A stretch of 8,251 nt of DNA from Eggerthellaceae bacterium (GCA_017459485.1 JAFUCW010000450.1:1-8251), one strand, 5' to 3'; numbered from the stretch's first letter, positions 1 through 6,129 are shown. The notes: a model not told the origin generated them from the sequence alone. Program-made: numbers and translations.

Positions 1-1
1 C

Positions 2-1207
2 GACAGGCGCGGCTCAAAACGCGTGAAGCTTCCTTCTCTAATTTCGAAGGCCATAGGCAGCTTGTCTCTTTCGTCGATCGCTTCAGCATCGACCGCTTCA
101 GCTGCGGTTGCGTCTGCCGATGCGCCTGCCGCAGCGCCATCCGAGGGCACGGAAGGGGCGGCTTCTTCGGGCAAGGCCTATGTTGACGCTTCGGATATCT
201 TCGGAGACGCGGGTCCCTATCTGGTAAAAAAGCGCCAGGTCCAAAGCCCCGACGGTCTTGTGACGCTGGTGGCGGTCACTTCGATTGCATCTGCCACACA
301 GACGGCAAACCTTGCAACCCAGTTGCTTGTGACTATCTTCTTGGCGCTGCTGTGCCTGGTCGTAGCGTTCACGTGGAACATGGCTGCACGCACGCTGCGT
401 CCGGTCGAGCACATGCGATCAACCGCCGAGTCCATTACGACGAGCGACTTGAGCGCGCGCATCTCCGTTCCCACACATGACAAGGACCTGTCCCGCCTGG
501 CGCAAACCTTCAACGACTTGCTCGCACGCGTCGAGGCGTCGTTCAACGAACAGCGTAGATTCATCTCCGATGCGTCGCACGAACTGAAAAGCCCCGTTGC
601 GGCAACAGGAATCATGCTAGAGACGCTGCGCTCGCACCCGGAAGCAGTCAACGATGCCCAAGTGATAGAGGACCTGACAGCCGAAAACGATCGGCTTGGC
701 GGCATCGTGGGTGACCTGCTCATGCTTGCGCGATCCGACGAGGGCCGCATGAAGGTTGATGCAAAGCCGCTCGACCTGATGGATTTGCTGTTCGAGGAAG
801 TGGCAGGGCTTGGTACGAGAAGCTCGGTGAGGGTCGACACGTCTTCAGTCGAGCCGGTCGTGTGCAACGCGGATGGCGAGCTGCTCAGCCACGTGATACG
901 CAACTTGCTCGACAACGCGTCGCGTTATGCGGACAGCGTCGTGAAGGTCTCTTGCTCCCAGGATGACGACAAGGTGTTCGTCAGTGTGAGCGATGACGGG
1001 CCCGGCATTGCCCCCGAAGACCGCGAGCGCGTGTTCGACCGATTCGTGTGCCTGGAAGACAGCAGGGCAAACCCCAATGGCACGGGTTTGGGGCTGCCAG
1101 TGGCGCGTAGCATTGCCGAGCGGCATGGGGGAACGCTTGTCTTCACCGACCCAGAGCTTGACGGCGCAACGGCTTTGCTGACCATTCCATTGCAGCAAGC
1201 GGCATAG
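2..1207 (+). CDS. Sensor histidine kinase (HAMP-HisKA-HATPase_c), 5' end cut by window edge
   Basis: Membrane sensor kinase of a two-component system that would phosphorylate a response regulator, probably encoded just upstream outside the window. Numbering is from the in-frame GTG at 23. The frame is open back to the window edge and that GTG has no ribosome binding site, so the true start and first membrane helix are probably missing. Visible parts: an Ala/Ser-rich probably extracytoplasmic stretch (about 10-50), a membrane helix near 100-120, HAMP (about 121-175), the H-box SDASHELKSP with phospho-acceptor His186, the N-box around HVIRNLLDNA (290-299, Asn294/Asn298), the G1 box DDGPGIAP (324-331) and the G2 box NGTGLGLPVA (352-361). 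All catalytic boxes are intact, so the visible part looks functional. The low-complexity sensor segment is unusual and the signal is unknown. The gene ends with TAG and converges on tag. Confidence 0.93.
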   Translation, partial: DRRGSKRVKLPSLISKAIGSLSLSSIASASTASAAVASADAPAAAPSEGTEGAASSGKAYVDASDIFGDAGPYLVKKRQVQSPDGLVTLVAVTSIASATQTANLATQLLVTIFLALLCLVVAFTWNMAARTLRPVEHMRSTAESITTSDLSARISVPTHDKDLSRLAQTFNDLLARVEASFNEQRRFISDASHELKSPVAATGIMLETLRSHPEAVNDAQVIEDLTAENDRLGGIVGDLLMLARSDEGRMKVDAKPLDLMDLLFEEVAGLGTRSSVRVDTSSVEPVVCNADGELLSHVIRNLLDNASRYADSVVKVSCSQDDDKVFVSVSDDGPGIAPEDRERVFDRFVCLEDSRANPNGTGLGLPVARSIAERHGGTLVFTDPELDGATALLTIPLQQAA

Positions 1208-1258
1208 GGGAATGCCCGACGCGTGCGGCGCTCCCTGGTCAAGATTGTCGAGCGGTTG

Positions 1259-1870
1259 CTAAGCTTCGTTGTCGCGACGCTTGCGCACGGTCGGGAAGTT
1301 CTCCACTATGTAAGAGTAGCGAGGGCAGCTTTCGCGGTGATCGCACACTATGCCGCAAGCTTGCAGGTGCGCATAGATATTGGTGGGCCCCACGTACTTG
1401 AACCCGCGTTTCTTGAGGTCCTTGGCAATGGTGGCGGCAAGGCCGTTGCTTGCGGGAACGTTGCCCTTCTGATGTCCCATGTACAGAATGGTTTTGCCGT
1501 CCGTCCAGCTCCAGAAATAGGCGCTCAAACTGCCAAGCTCTTCGCGTAAGCGTTGCGCGCATTGGGCGTTGCCAACGATGGCGCGCAACTTGGGCAGGTT
1601 GCGCAGGATGCTGGGCACTTCCATGATGCGCTTCAGCTCGGCTTCGGTCATTGCGGCAACGGCGTCAATATCGAAATTGTGGAACTGTGCGCGGAACAAA
1701 TCGCGGCGTTGCAGCACGTAGATCCAGGACAGTCCGCACTGCAGGCACTCAAGGCACAAATGCTCGAACATCGCGCGATCGTCGTGCACGGGCATGCCCC
1801 ATTCGGTGTCGTGATACGCCCGATCCAGTTCGTTGGCATAGGGCCAGCATTGTTGTGGGTTGGAAGCCAT
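1259..1870 (-). CDS. tag: DNA-3-methyladenine glycosylase I
   Basis: Base-excision repair enzyme that removes 3-methyladenine from alkylated DNA (helix-hairpin-helix glycosylase superfamily, TAG branch). With the ATG at 1870 the protein is 203 residues; E. coli Tag is 187. The zinc-snap residues of the family are present: Cys8, His20, His178 and Cys182, matching the spacing of E. coli Cys4/His17/His175/Cys179. The AYHDTEWG motif (18-25) and the region LCLECLQCGLSWIYVL with Glu41, aligned to the base-recognition glutamate Glu38, are also typical. KKRGFKYVGPTNIY matches the conserved C-terminal core. The frame is open further upstream to 2095, but that extension has no family similarity and the homology begins right after the ATG at 1870. 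No convincing Shine-Dalgarno precedes this ATG (see the promoter entry). It stands alone and converges on the histidine kinase. Confidence 0.93.
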   Translation of the reverse strand: MASNPQQCWPYANELDRAYHDTEWGMPVHDDRAMFEHLCLECLQCGLSWIYVLQRRDLFRAQFHNFDIDAVAAMTEAELKRIMEVPSILRNLPKLRAIVGNAQCAQRLREELGSLSAYFWSWTDGKTILYMGHQKGNVPASNGLAATIAKDLKKRGFKYVGPTNIYAHLQACGIVCDHRESCPRYSYIVENFPTVRKRRDNEA

Positions 1871-1876
1871 GCACCC

Positions 1877-1882
1877 AGTATA
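1877..1882 (-). promoter_or_regulatory. Candidate -10 box of tag (possible leaderless transcript)
   Basis: On the minus strand TATACT ends six bases before the tag ATG. Normal spacing from a -10 box would put transcription initiation at or within a base or two of the A of the ATG, giving a leaderless mRNA. That would fit the lack of a Shine-Dalgarno. No good -35 hexamer is seen 16-18 bases upstream, so this rests on the -10 alone. Confidence 0.4.
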
Positions 1883-2210
1883 CCAGCGCTTTGGTTTCTT
1901 GGGCTGGTGGCAGATGCCAGGGCGCGAAGTATTCCGAGCATTCCGATTAGGGGGTGTCTGTGTGCTGATAAGCGGCAAAACGAAACTTGCCCATCTTCGA
2001 TTTCGGCCAATACGGCATCCGTGTGGCGGGGCTTTCTGGTAAACAAAAAGCGTTTGTGCACATCGACGAAACCAGGTGTGGCAGAGGGTTGGCAATCGCT
2101 TTTTCCGAGTCCTCCTGACACGTTTTCAGGCAATGCGAAGTGTGTAAATAATCGCAATCCGTTCGCACCTTTATTCGTCGCTTTCTGTTTCCGGTGCATC
2201 CAAGGTGGTA

Positions 2211-2216
2211 TATAGT
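2211..2216 (+). promoter_or_regulatory. Candidate -10 box of the rubrerythrin gene
   Basis: TATAGT lies about 105 bases before the rubrerythrin start codon. The matching -35 position (near 2187-2193) reads poorly (TTTCCG). The leader that follows contains a GACCG/CGGTC hairpin and then the strong ribosome binding site. I see no clear PerR or Fur operator. Confidence 0.35.
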
Positions 2217-2310
2217 GCTAAGAGAAGACCGAACGGCAGCGGTCGGCGCAGATGCGTTTTTCGTTGTCGGAGAGAAGCAACGGTCGAGCAGGATGCCCAT
2301 TGGGCAGGAC

Positions 2311-2317
2311 AAGGAGG
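2311..2317 (+). promoter_or_regulatory. Ribosome binding site of the rubrerythrin gene
   Basis: AAGGAGG six bases before the ATG at 2324. It decides the start and shows that the N-terminal CxxC module is part of the translated protein. Confidence 0.85.
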
Positions 2318-2323
2318 TAACAG

Positions 2324-3016
2324 ATGGTACGAGTGCGTTGCATATTGTGCGGAGAAGTGTTCGAGGCACCCAGCCTGGAAGAAGCGGTGTGCCCGCTGTG
2401 CGGAGCCACCGGCAGCGACCTTGAACTGGTGGAAGTGATTGAAGATGGCGCCGCCGAGGCAGCCGAGCCTGCTGCGGGCACCAACCCTTATGCAGGTACC
2501 CAGACCGAAAAGAACCTGCAGGACGCGTTCGCGGGCGAGTCCCAGGCACGCAACAAGTACACCTATTTCGCATCCGTCGCCAAGAAGGAAGGCTACGAGC
2601 AGATTGCTGCGCTGTTCCTTAAGACGGCCGACAACGAAAAAGAGCACGCCAAGATGTGGTTCAAGGAGTTGCAGGGCATAGGCACCACGGCCGAGAACCT
2701 GGCTGCCGCTGCAGCAGGAGAGAACTACGAGTGGACCGACATGTACGACGGTTTCGCCAAGACTGCCGAAGAAGAGGGCTTCCCCGAGCTAGCCGAGAAG
2801 TTCCGCGGCGTTGCTGCCATCGAAAAGCAGCACGAAGAGCGCTATCGCGCGTTGCTGCACAACGTCGAGGCGCAGGAGGTCTTCGCCAAGAGCGAAGTCA
2901 AGGTGTGGGAATGCCGCAACTGCGGGCACATTGTCGTGGGCACCCAGGCACCGGATATCTGCCCCGTGTGCGCTCATCCGCAAAGCTATTTCGAGGTGCA
3001 TGCCGAAAACTATTAA
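2324..3016 (+). CDS. Rubrerythrin with an extra N-terminal rubredoxin/zinc-ribbon-like module
   Basis: Non-haem di-iron protein, in this family a cytoplasmic NAD(P)H-dependent peroxidase that scavenges hydrogen peroxide in anaerobes. The 230-residue product has three parts. The first is an N-terminal metal-knuckle module with Cys6-x2-Cys9 and Cys23-x2-Cys26, followed by an acidic Ala/Glu linker (about 33-55). The second is a ferritin-like four-helix domain (about 58-180) with all expected di-iron ligands: Glu72 in [10 protein letters not shown], Glu105/His108 in NEKEHAK, Glu133/Glu136 in AGENYEW, and Glu167/His170 in IEKQHEERY. The third is a C-terminal rubredoxin-like domain with Cys197-x2-Cys200 and Cys213-x2-Cys216. 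Classical rubrerythrin is about 190 residues with only the C-terminal centre, so the N-terminal module accounts for the extra length. The start is fixed by AAGGAGG at 2311-2317. It is followed by a large hairpin that may end the transcript. Confidence 0.95.
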   Translation: MVRVRCILCGEVFEAPSLEEAVCPLCGATGSDLELVEVIEDGAAEAAEPAAGTNPYAGTQTEKNLQDAFAGESQARNKYTYFASVAKKEGYEQIAALFLKTADNEKEHAKMWFKELQGIGTTAENLAAAAAGENYEWTDMYDGFAKTAEEEGFPELAEKFRGVAAIEKQHEERYRALLHNVEAQEVFAKSEVKVWECRNCGHIVVGTQAPDICPVCAHPQSYFEVHAENY

Positions 3017-3043
3017 ACCTGCGGGAGACGACAGTCACGCTGC

Positions 3044-3145
3044 AAACGACGGAGGCGCCCATCCTTGCCCCTTATGCGGGACTCTTGCGCGTAGCAAAGT
3101 ACGCTCGCTCCCGCAACGGGGCAACTATGGGCACCTCCGCCGTTT
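3044..3145. repeat. Long imperfect inverted repeat (~100-nt hairpin) after rubrerythrin
   Basis: Positions 3044-3071 pair with 3118-3145: 24 of 28 positions are complementary. Inside, GCGGGA (3076-3081) pairs with TCCCGC (3109-3114) and GCGTA (3089-3093) with TACGC (3100-3104), leaving a six-base loop (3094-3099). The right arm runs into a short T-run (TTTT), so in the + direction it could act as an unusually large terminator for the rubrerythrin transcript. A small non-autonomous element or REP-like unit is the alternative. Confidence 0.8.
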
Positions 3146-3174
3146 TCGCTGTTTCACCATGGGCGACCTGCGAG

Positions 3175-3287
3175 TGCGGCAACCTGAACTGCGGGTGCGG
3201 CAACCTGAACTGCGGGTGCGGCAACCTGAACTGCGGGTGCGGCAACCTGAACTGCGGGTGCGGCAACCTGAACTGCGGGTGCGGCAA
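3175..3287. repeat. Tandem repeat: five perfect 21-bp units plus a partial sixth
   Basis: The unit begins TGCGGCAACCTGAAC and is completed by TGCGGG. Full copies start at 3175, 3196, 3217, 3238 and 3259, all identical, and a truncated copy (TGCGGCAA) starts at 3280. Because 21 is a multiple of three, frames stay open across the array: on the + strand one reads as repeated CGNLNCG and on the - strand one reads as repeated PHPQFRL. Perfect identity suggests recent expansion by slippage or unequal exchange. Confidence 0.95.
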
Positions 3288-3307
3288 AGTCGCTTCGCTC
3301 TTTGCCG
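3282..3307. repeat. Perfect 8-bp stem hairpin at the end of the tandem array
   Basis: CGGCAAAG (3282-3289) and CTTTGCCG (3300-3307) are perfect inverted copies around a ten-base loop. The left arm uses the beginning of the truncated sixth repeat. No T-run follows in either direction, so a classical terminator is not supported. Confidence 0.6.
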
Positions 3308-3431
3308 TCTCCGGGCCCGCTTCCGTCCCGCCGCGCCTTCGCTCGCTGCGCTCGCTGGGCGCTGCCGCCTGCGGGTCGGTCTTGCGGGACCTGCCCGCGC
3401 CTCGCTTGGCCTTCGGCCTGCGCTTGCGCTG

Positions 3432-3746
3432 TTAGTAGAGGCGTTGTTTTTTCAGACCGGTGGCTGTTATGGTTTTGGTGCCTAAGAAGCTTTGCACATC
3501 TAGAGTGATGGTGGTGTTGGGGTCGTCGGGCAGCCATGTCTTGGTAATGAACAAGCGCCCTAGCTCACCTTCCACGAAAGGCGTCCCTGCGCTGATCAGC
3601 TTGTCGCGTTCGCCTTGTTCAAGCAGCCGAACAACCTGTTCGGGCGCGCCGCCTCAAACCTTCGGCTTGTACGTCGATACCAGAATGTCGCCCCGGTCGA
3701 GCTTGGAGAGGTGTGTCCTCAGTTTGTCGCTGTACACTACGTTCAC
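3432..3746 (-). pseudogene. Paralog copy B: hypothetical protein interrupted by in-frame TGA
   Basis: Minus-strand translation from the GTG at 3746 to the TAA at 3432-3434 gives 104 codons that align without gaps to the neighbouring copy A, about 38% identical by hand alignment. Shared blocks include VYS..L, DIL...Y.P, GE.GR..I..TW.PD and a C-terminal S.LG.K..TA.GLK.Q. The only interruption is TGA at 3656-3654 (codon 31), where copy A has His. The remaining frame is clean and conserved, so either the nonsense change is recent or the TGA is read. AGGGG lies six bases before the GTG. The gene begins 39 bases after the stop of copy A, in the same reading frame, so the two could be one operon or a split two-domain gene. 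I do not recognise the family. A stem-loop follows the TGA (separate entry). Confidence 0.7.
3627..3643 (-). promoter_or_regulatory. Stem-loop just after the TGA of copy B (SECIS-like geometry, unproven)
   Basis: Minus strand: CCGAAC-AGGTT-GTTCGG, a perfect six-base-pair stem with a five-base loop. The loop begins 17 bases after the TGA and carries AGGU in the RNA. Known bacterial SECIS elements have an apical loop 16-37 bases after UGA with a G in its first two positions, and E. coli fdhF has AGGUCU at almost the same distance. The bulged U important for E. coli SelB is not seen. The copy A paralog has no Cys at the TGA position, which weakens a selenocysteine reading. Confidence 0.3.
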
Positions 3747-3785
3747 GAAGCGCCCCTGGTTCGCCTTCTTGTTCGTTGCCCTGCC

Positions 3786-4217
3786 CTAGTCCGTCCTCTG
3801 CATAATGGGCGCAAACGGCCTTAGCACGTCTTGGCGTTTCAGCCCCTTCGCCGTTACCGACTTCACGCCCAGCCAGCTGGTCAGGTCAAGCTGTATCACG
3901 GCGTTCTTGTTGTCGGGAATCCATGTGTTCGAGATGAGGACGCGCCCCATTTCTCCCAATGCGTAGGGAATTCCCTTGGCAACAAGGTCGTCGGCGAACT
4001 CCTCCGAAACAAGCTGGATGTTTTCCTCGCATACAGCCATGTGACCATGCGGGCGGTAGGCGGCTATCAGGATGTCTTTGCGCTTGTGGTTGGCAATGTA
4101 GTCCTTCAGACGCTTCGAATAGACAATTCGCAGCCCTCGGCGTAGGTCGTAGCGACCAGGCATATCAAGAAACGACCCCTGGGATTGTGTGAAATCCGGT
4201 GTGATAATGCGCGCCAC
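3786..4217 (-). CDS. Paralog copy A: hypothetical protein of unrecognised family
   Basis: 143-residue protein of no family I can name. No signal peptide, membrane helix or Cys-rich metal site is seen; it is probably a soluble cytoplasmic protein. The C-terminal half alternates hydrophobic residues (GRVLISNTW, NAVIQLDLTSW, KSVTAKGL), suggesting beta strands, and the middle (EENIQLVSEEFADDLVAKG) looks helical. The start is chosen at the GTG at 4217 because AGGAG (4230-4226) sits eight bases upstream and a TATAAT box lies at a fitting distance. The ATG at 4163 (125 residues) has poorer spacing from its nearest purine run. Copy B downstream repeats residues of about 31-135 of this protein. Conservation between two diverged copies shows the family is or was under selection. 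The extra C-terminal tail (about the last 12 residues) is absent from copy B. Confidence 0.75.
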   Translation of the reverse strand: MARIITPDFTQSQGSFLDMPGRYDLRRGLRIVYSKRLKDYIANHKRKDILIAAYRPHGHMAVCEENIQLVSEEFADDLVAKGIPYALGEMGRVLISNTWIPDNKNAVIQLDLTSWLGVKSVTAKGLKRQDVLRPFAPIMQRTD

Positions 4218-4225
4218 AGCCTTCG

Positions 4226-4230
4226 CTCCT
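4226..4230 (-). promoter_or_regulatory. Ribosome binding site deciding the GTG start of copy A
   Basis: AGGAG on the minus strand, eight bases before the GTG at 4217. It supports this start over the internal ATG at 4163 and over upstream in-frame starts, which lie beyond the promoter. Confidence 0.6.
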
Positions 4231-4251
4231 ATCGCCGTATGACAGCTTCTT

Positions 4252-4257
4252 ATTATA
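4252..4257 (-). promoter_or_regulatory. Consensus -10 box upstream of copy A
   Basis: A perfect TATAAT on the minus strand, placing initiation near 4245 and leaving a leader of about 28 bases that includes the ribosome binding site. No recognisable -35 hexamer is found at 15-19 bases spacing and there is no TGn extension, so an activator may be needed or the match is fortuitous. Confidence 0.45.
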
Positions 4258-4460
4258 CCGCTGATGCCCCGTACGCGTATGTGACTCGGGCACTGGTGCT
4301 TGGGCGCCGGCTGGCCAAGGGCAGGCATCGAGGGGCGCACTGCCAAAAGCACAAGACCCTCAACGGCCTGCCAGTGGTTTTTGGGTAGGATGCAGGCGTG
4401 CGAACGGGGTGCCCCTTACGTCTTTTGCCTGCTACAACATATGCGTCGCAGCACCAGCAT

Positions 4461-4490
4461 TTGTGAGACAATAACCTGCGGCATTATCCT
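4461..4490 (+). promoter_or_regulatory. Candidate promoter of apt
   Basis: TTGTGA (4461-4466) and TATCCT (4485-4490) are separated by 18 bases, about 100 bases upstream of the apt start. Both hexamers are partial matches, so this is a moderate-quality guess. Confidence 0.35.
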
Positions 4491-4586
4491 GAATTGAAGG
4501 CATCTGCAAGGGCGCCTGGCGTGAAGGACCGCCTTGCTTGAAAAGCCTTCGCAAAGGGCCCGCGGCCGTAGAAAAAGGAGCTTCCC

Positions 4587-5120
4587 ATGGTGCGAATCGA
4601 CATCGAAAGCCTGATCACCGACATTCCCGACTACCCACAGAAGGGAGTGGTCTTCAAAGACATCACCACGCTGCTGAGCGACTCCGAAGGCTTTGCGCAG
4701 GTCATCGACGGCATCGCGGAGCACTTCGCGGGCAAAGGCGTGACCAAGGTTATGGGGGCGGAAGCCCGTGGGTTCATGATTGCGGCGCCGGTGGCCTACA
4801 AGCTTGGCGCTGGATTCGTGCCCGCGCGCTAGCCGGGAAAGCTTCCGCGTGCAACGTTCGCTCAGGAATACGACCTTGAATACGGCACCGACACACTGGA
4901 GATCCATCAGGATGCGCTTGTCCCCGGAGACGTGGTGTTGCTCGTGGACGACCTGGTCGCCACTGGCGGTACGGCAGTCGCCCAGGTCAAGCTGGTGGAG
5001 AGTTGCGGAGCCTCACTTGCAGGCATGGGTTTTCTGATGGAGTTGGCTTTCCTGAACCCGCGGCAGGCGCTTGCCGCCCACACAGACGTGGAGTTGTTCA
5101 GCTTGATACAGGTTGACTAG
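4587..5120 (+). pseudogene. apt: Adenine phosphoribosyltransferase with one in-frame TAG at codon 82
   Basis: Purine salvage enzyme, adenine + PRPP to AMP + PPi. Reading straight through one amber codon gives 177 codons, the normal family length (E. coli Apt 183). The first part has DIPDYPQKGVVFKDITTLL (12-30), GAEARGFMIAAPVAY (57-71) and GAGFVPAR, then TAG at 4830-4832 (codon 82), then [25 protein letters not shown] and the PRPP-binding motif [15 protein letters not shown] (Asp121, Asp122, Thr126-Thr129). The family usually has Lys at the amber position (PARKPGKLP), so one AAG-to-TAG change explains it, with no frameshift. AAAGGAG before the ATG at 4587 is a good ribosome binding site. The 81-residue fragment lacks the PRPP loop and should be inactive unless TAG is suppressed. 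A base-call error is also possible. Confidence 0.9.
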
Positions 5121-5153
5121 GTACAGGTAGACGAGCGCGAAACAAGGAGCACC

Positions 5154-5804
5154 ATGAACCCCCTATTCGACAACGCAACCGGGTTTATCTTCGATTGCGA
5201 CGGCACGCTGCTCGACACCATGGCTGCATGGAACGATCTGGAGGAGCGCCTGTTCGCAGAAGCAAGTATCCCTTTTACTTCCGAAGAAATCGACGAAGTG
5301 CGTGCGCTTCCCATCCAGCTGGGCGCGGGCAAGTTTTTCGAGCACGGTATTGGAAGCAGCCCGGAAGACGTGCTCGACATGCTCGACATGGCGCTGCTGG
5401 ACTTCTACCGCGACGAAGCCATAGCGCTGCCGGGAGCGGTGGAGTTTGTGCGCAGCGCGCGTGAGGCGGGCATCCCTTGCACGGTGGTAAGTTCCAGTCC
5501 GCAACGCTATGTGCAGGCGGGACTGGGGCGCGTGGGCATCGCCGACGCGTTCGAAGCGATCGTGACCACCGAAGATGTGGACCTGTCCAAGCAGGACCCA
5601 CGCATCTATCTGCATGCCATTTCCTCTATGGGATCTTCGGTGGAAAGCACATGGGGCTTCGACGACGCGCTTTATGCCATCCGTGTTATGTCCTCCATCG
5701 GCTTGCGAACCTGTGGCTGCTACGACCACGACGAAACAGGCACCTACGATCAGCTCGCAGAAGCAGCAGACATTGCCATTAGGTCCTTCAGCGAGCTTCT
5801 CTAG
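5154..5804 (+). CDS. HAD-superfamily phosphatase (phosphoglycolate phosphatase / beta-PGM-like)
   Basis: Cytoplasmic haloacid-dehalogenase-type hydrolase, probably a phosphatase on a small phosphorylated metabolite; the substrate cannot be told from the sequence. The 216-residue length suits subfamily IA with a helical cap between motifs I and II (about 20-90). Motif I is FDCDGTLLDT with nucleophile Asp14 and acid/base Asp16; motif II is VVSSS with Ser113; motif III Lys146 in SKQDP; motif IV GFDDA with Asp170/Asp171. All four are intact. AAGGAG ends six bases before the ATG, and the gene begins 33 bases after apt in the same direction, so the two are probably co-transcribed and the role may lie in nucleotide or sugar-phosphate turnover. 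No convincing terminator follows its TAG. Confidence 0.92.
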   Translation: MNPLFDNATGFIFDCDGTLLDTMAAWNDLEERLFAEASIPFTSEEIDEVRALPIQLGAGKFFEHGIGSSPEDVLDMLDMALLDFYRDEAIALPGAVEFVRSAREAGIPCTVVSSSPQRYVQAGLGRVGIADAFEAIVTTEDVDLSKQDPRIYLHAISSMGSSVESTWGFDDALYAIRVMSSIGLRTCGCYDHDETGTYDQLAEAADIAIRSFSELL

Positions 5805-5904
5805 CCCCCTTGCGGCTTATTTGACAAGTTGGAAGCAGCTTGTTGTCGGCAAGCCAAATAACGAGCTTTTTGTCCCCAATTGCTGCATTGTGTCCTACAA
5901 TCCC
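5805..5904. other. Short flank between the HAD gene and the IS left end
   Basis: About 100 noncoding bases, more AT-rich than the genes. Weak stems (ACAAG...CTTGT, AAGC...GCTT followed by a T-run at about 5868-5873) may form a poor terminator for the apt-HAD transcript. Neither strand resembles any part of enolase, which matters for interpreting the IS. Confidence 0.45.
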
Positions 5905-5920
5905 GTCTTTGACAGTTTGA
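5905..5920. repeat. IS left terminal inverted repeat
   Basis: GTCTTTGACAGTTTGA, matching the reverse complement of the right end at 15 of 16 positions, including 13 consecutive identical bases. Confidence 0.85.
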
Positions 5921-6129
5921 TGTTCGAATTCCGACGTTTCAGCAGGTGAGGGGCATATTCGGCCGACGGTGCTTGTAGTAATGCGCAGGTCCTGTGAACC
6001 TGGCCGCGAAATCGCGCCGCCACCTCGTCTTTCAGAAGTGCACGCGCGCGCAGGCGCATGGGCGCCTTCGGCGCAGCGATCCTCCGTCGCGCGCGTTTTC
6101 GACGCGCCGCTCTGCCGCGCGGCGGGCGC

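Larger units (their letters stand above)
1871..2323. other. Intergenic region between divergent tag and rubrerythrin genes
   Basis: About 450 bases with no supportable gene; the open frames crossing it lack recognisable protein similarity and ribosome binding sites. It holds the candidate tag -10 box at its left end and the rubrerythrin promoter and leader at its right end. Small inverted repeats: CCTGA...TCAGG at 2114-2130 and GACCG...CGGTC at 2227-2244, the latter in the rubrerythrin leader. A heptamer ATTCCGA is repeated near 1930-1945. I see no tRNA or riboswitch. Confidence 0.5.
3017..3431. other. Structured, repeat-rich intergenic region between convergent genes
   Basis: About 415 bases between the end of rubrerythrin (+) and the end of paralog copy B (-). 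It contains, in order, the long inverted repeat, the 21-bp tandem repeat, a CGGCAAAG...CTTTGCCG hairpin (3282-3307), and a GC-rich tail to about 3431 with further short inverted repeats (for example GCGGG...CCCGC near 3371-3400 and GGCC-TTC-GGCC near 3409-3419). An ATG-started frame runs from 3127 to 3435 and would encode a 102-residue peptide with CGNLNCG repeats. It lacks a good ribosome binding site and its tail looks like structured noncoding DNA, so I do not call it a gene. Bidirectional transcription termination is a likely role for part of this DNA. Confidence 0.55.
4218..4586. other. Intergenic region between divergent copy A and apt
   Basis: About 370 bases without a supportable gene. 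The left end holds the copy A promoter and ribosome binding site and the right end the candidate apt promoter and ribosome binding site. Open frames in the middle on both strands show no family features. No tRNA, riboswitch or clear terminator is seen. Confidence 0.5.

Noticed and set aside
1871..2095. N-terminal extension of the tag glycosylase to 2095
   Set aside because: The family similarity starts right at the ATG at 1870 and the extension is not seen in known Tag proteins.
1950..2647. Several long minus-strand open frames over the intergenic region and rubrerythrin start
   Set aside because: They are overlapping shadows of tag and rubrerythrin without ribosome binding sites or recognisable domains.
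3175..3287. CRISPR array
   Set aside because: The repeats are directly abutting with no unique spacers and no cas gene is present.
4164..4352. N-terminal extension of copy A up to the ATG at 4352
   Set aside because: The good ribosome binding site and the TATAAT box place the start at the GTG at 4217; the upstream part has no conserved features.
4253..4471. Small Cys-containing minus-strand frame in the copy A-apt intergenic region
   Set aside because: No ribosome binding site, no family resemblance, and it lies across the candidate copy A promoter.
4830..4832. Pyrrolysine or general amber recoding, suggested by TAG at a Lys position in apt and TAG between copies A and B
   Set aside because: TAG is the ordinary stop of most genes in this window (histidine kinase, tag, HAD gene, transposase, apt itself), so it is not reserved; no pyl genes are visible.
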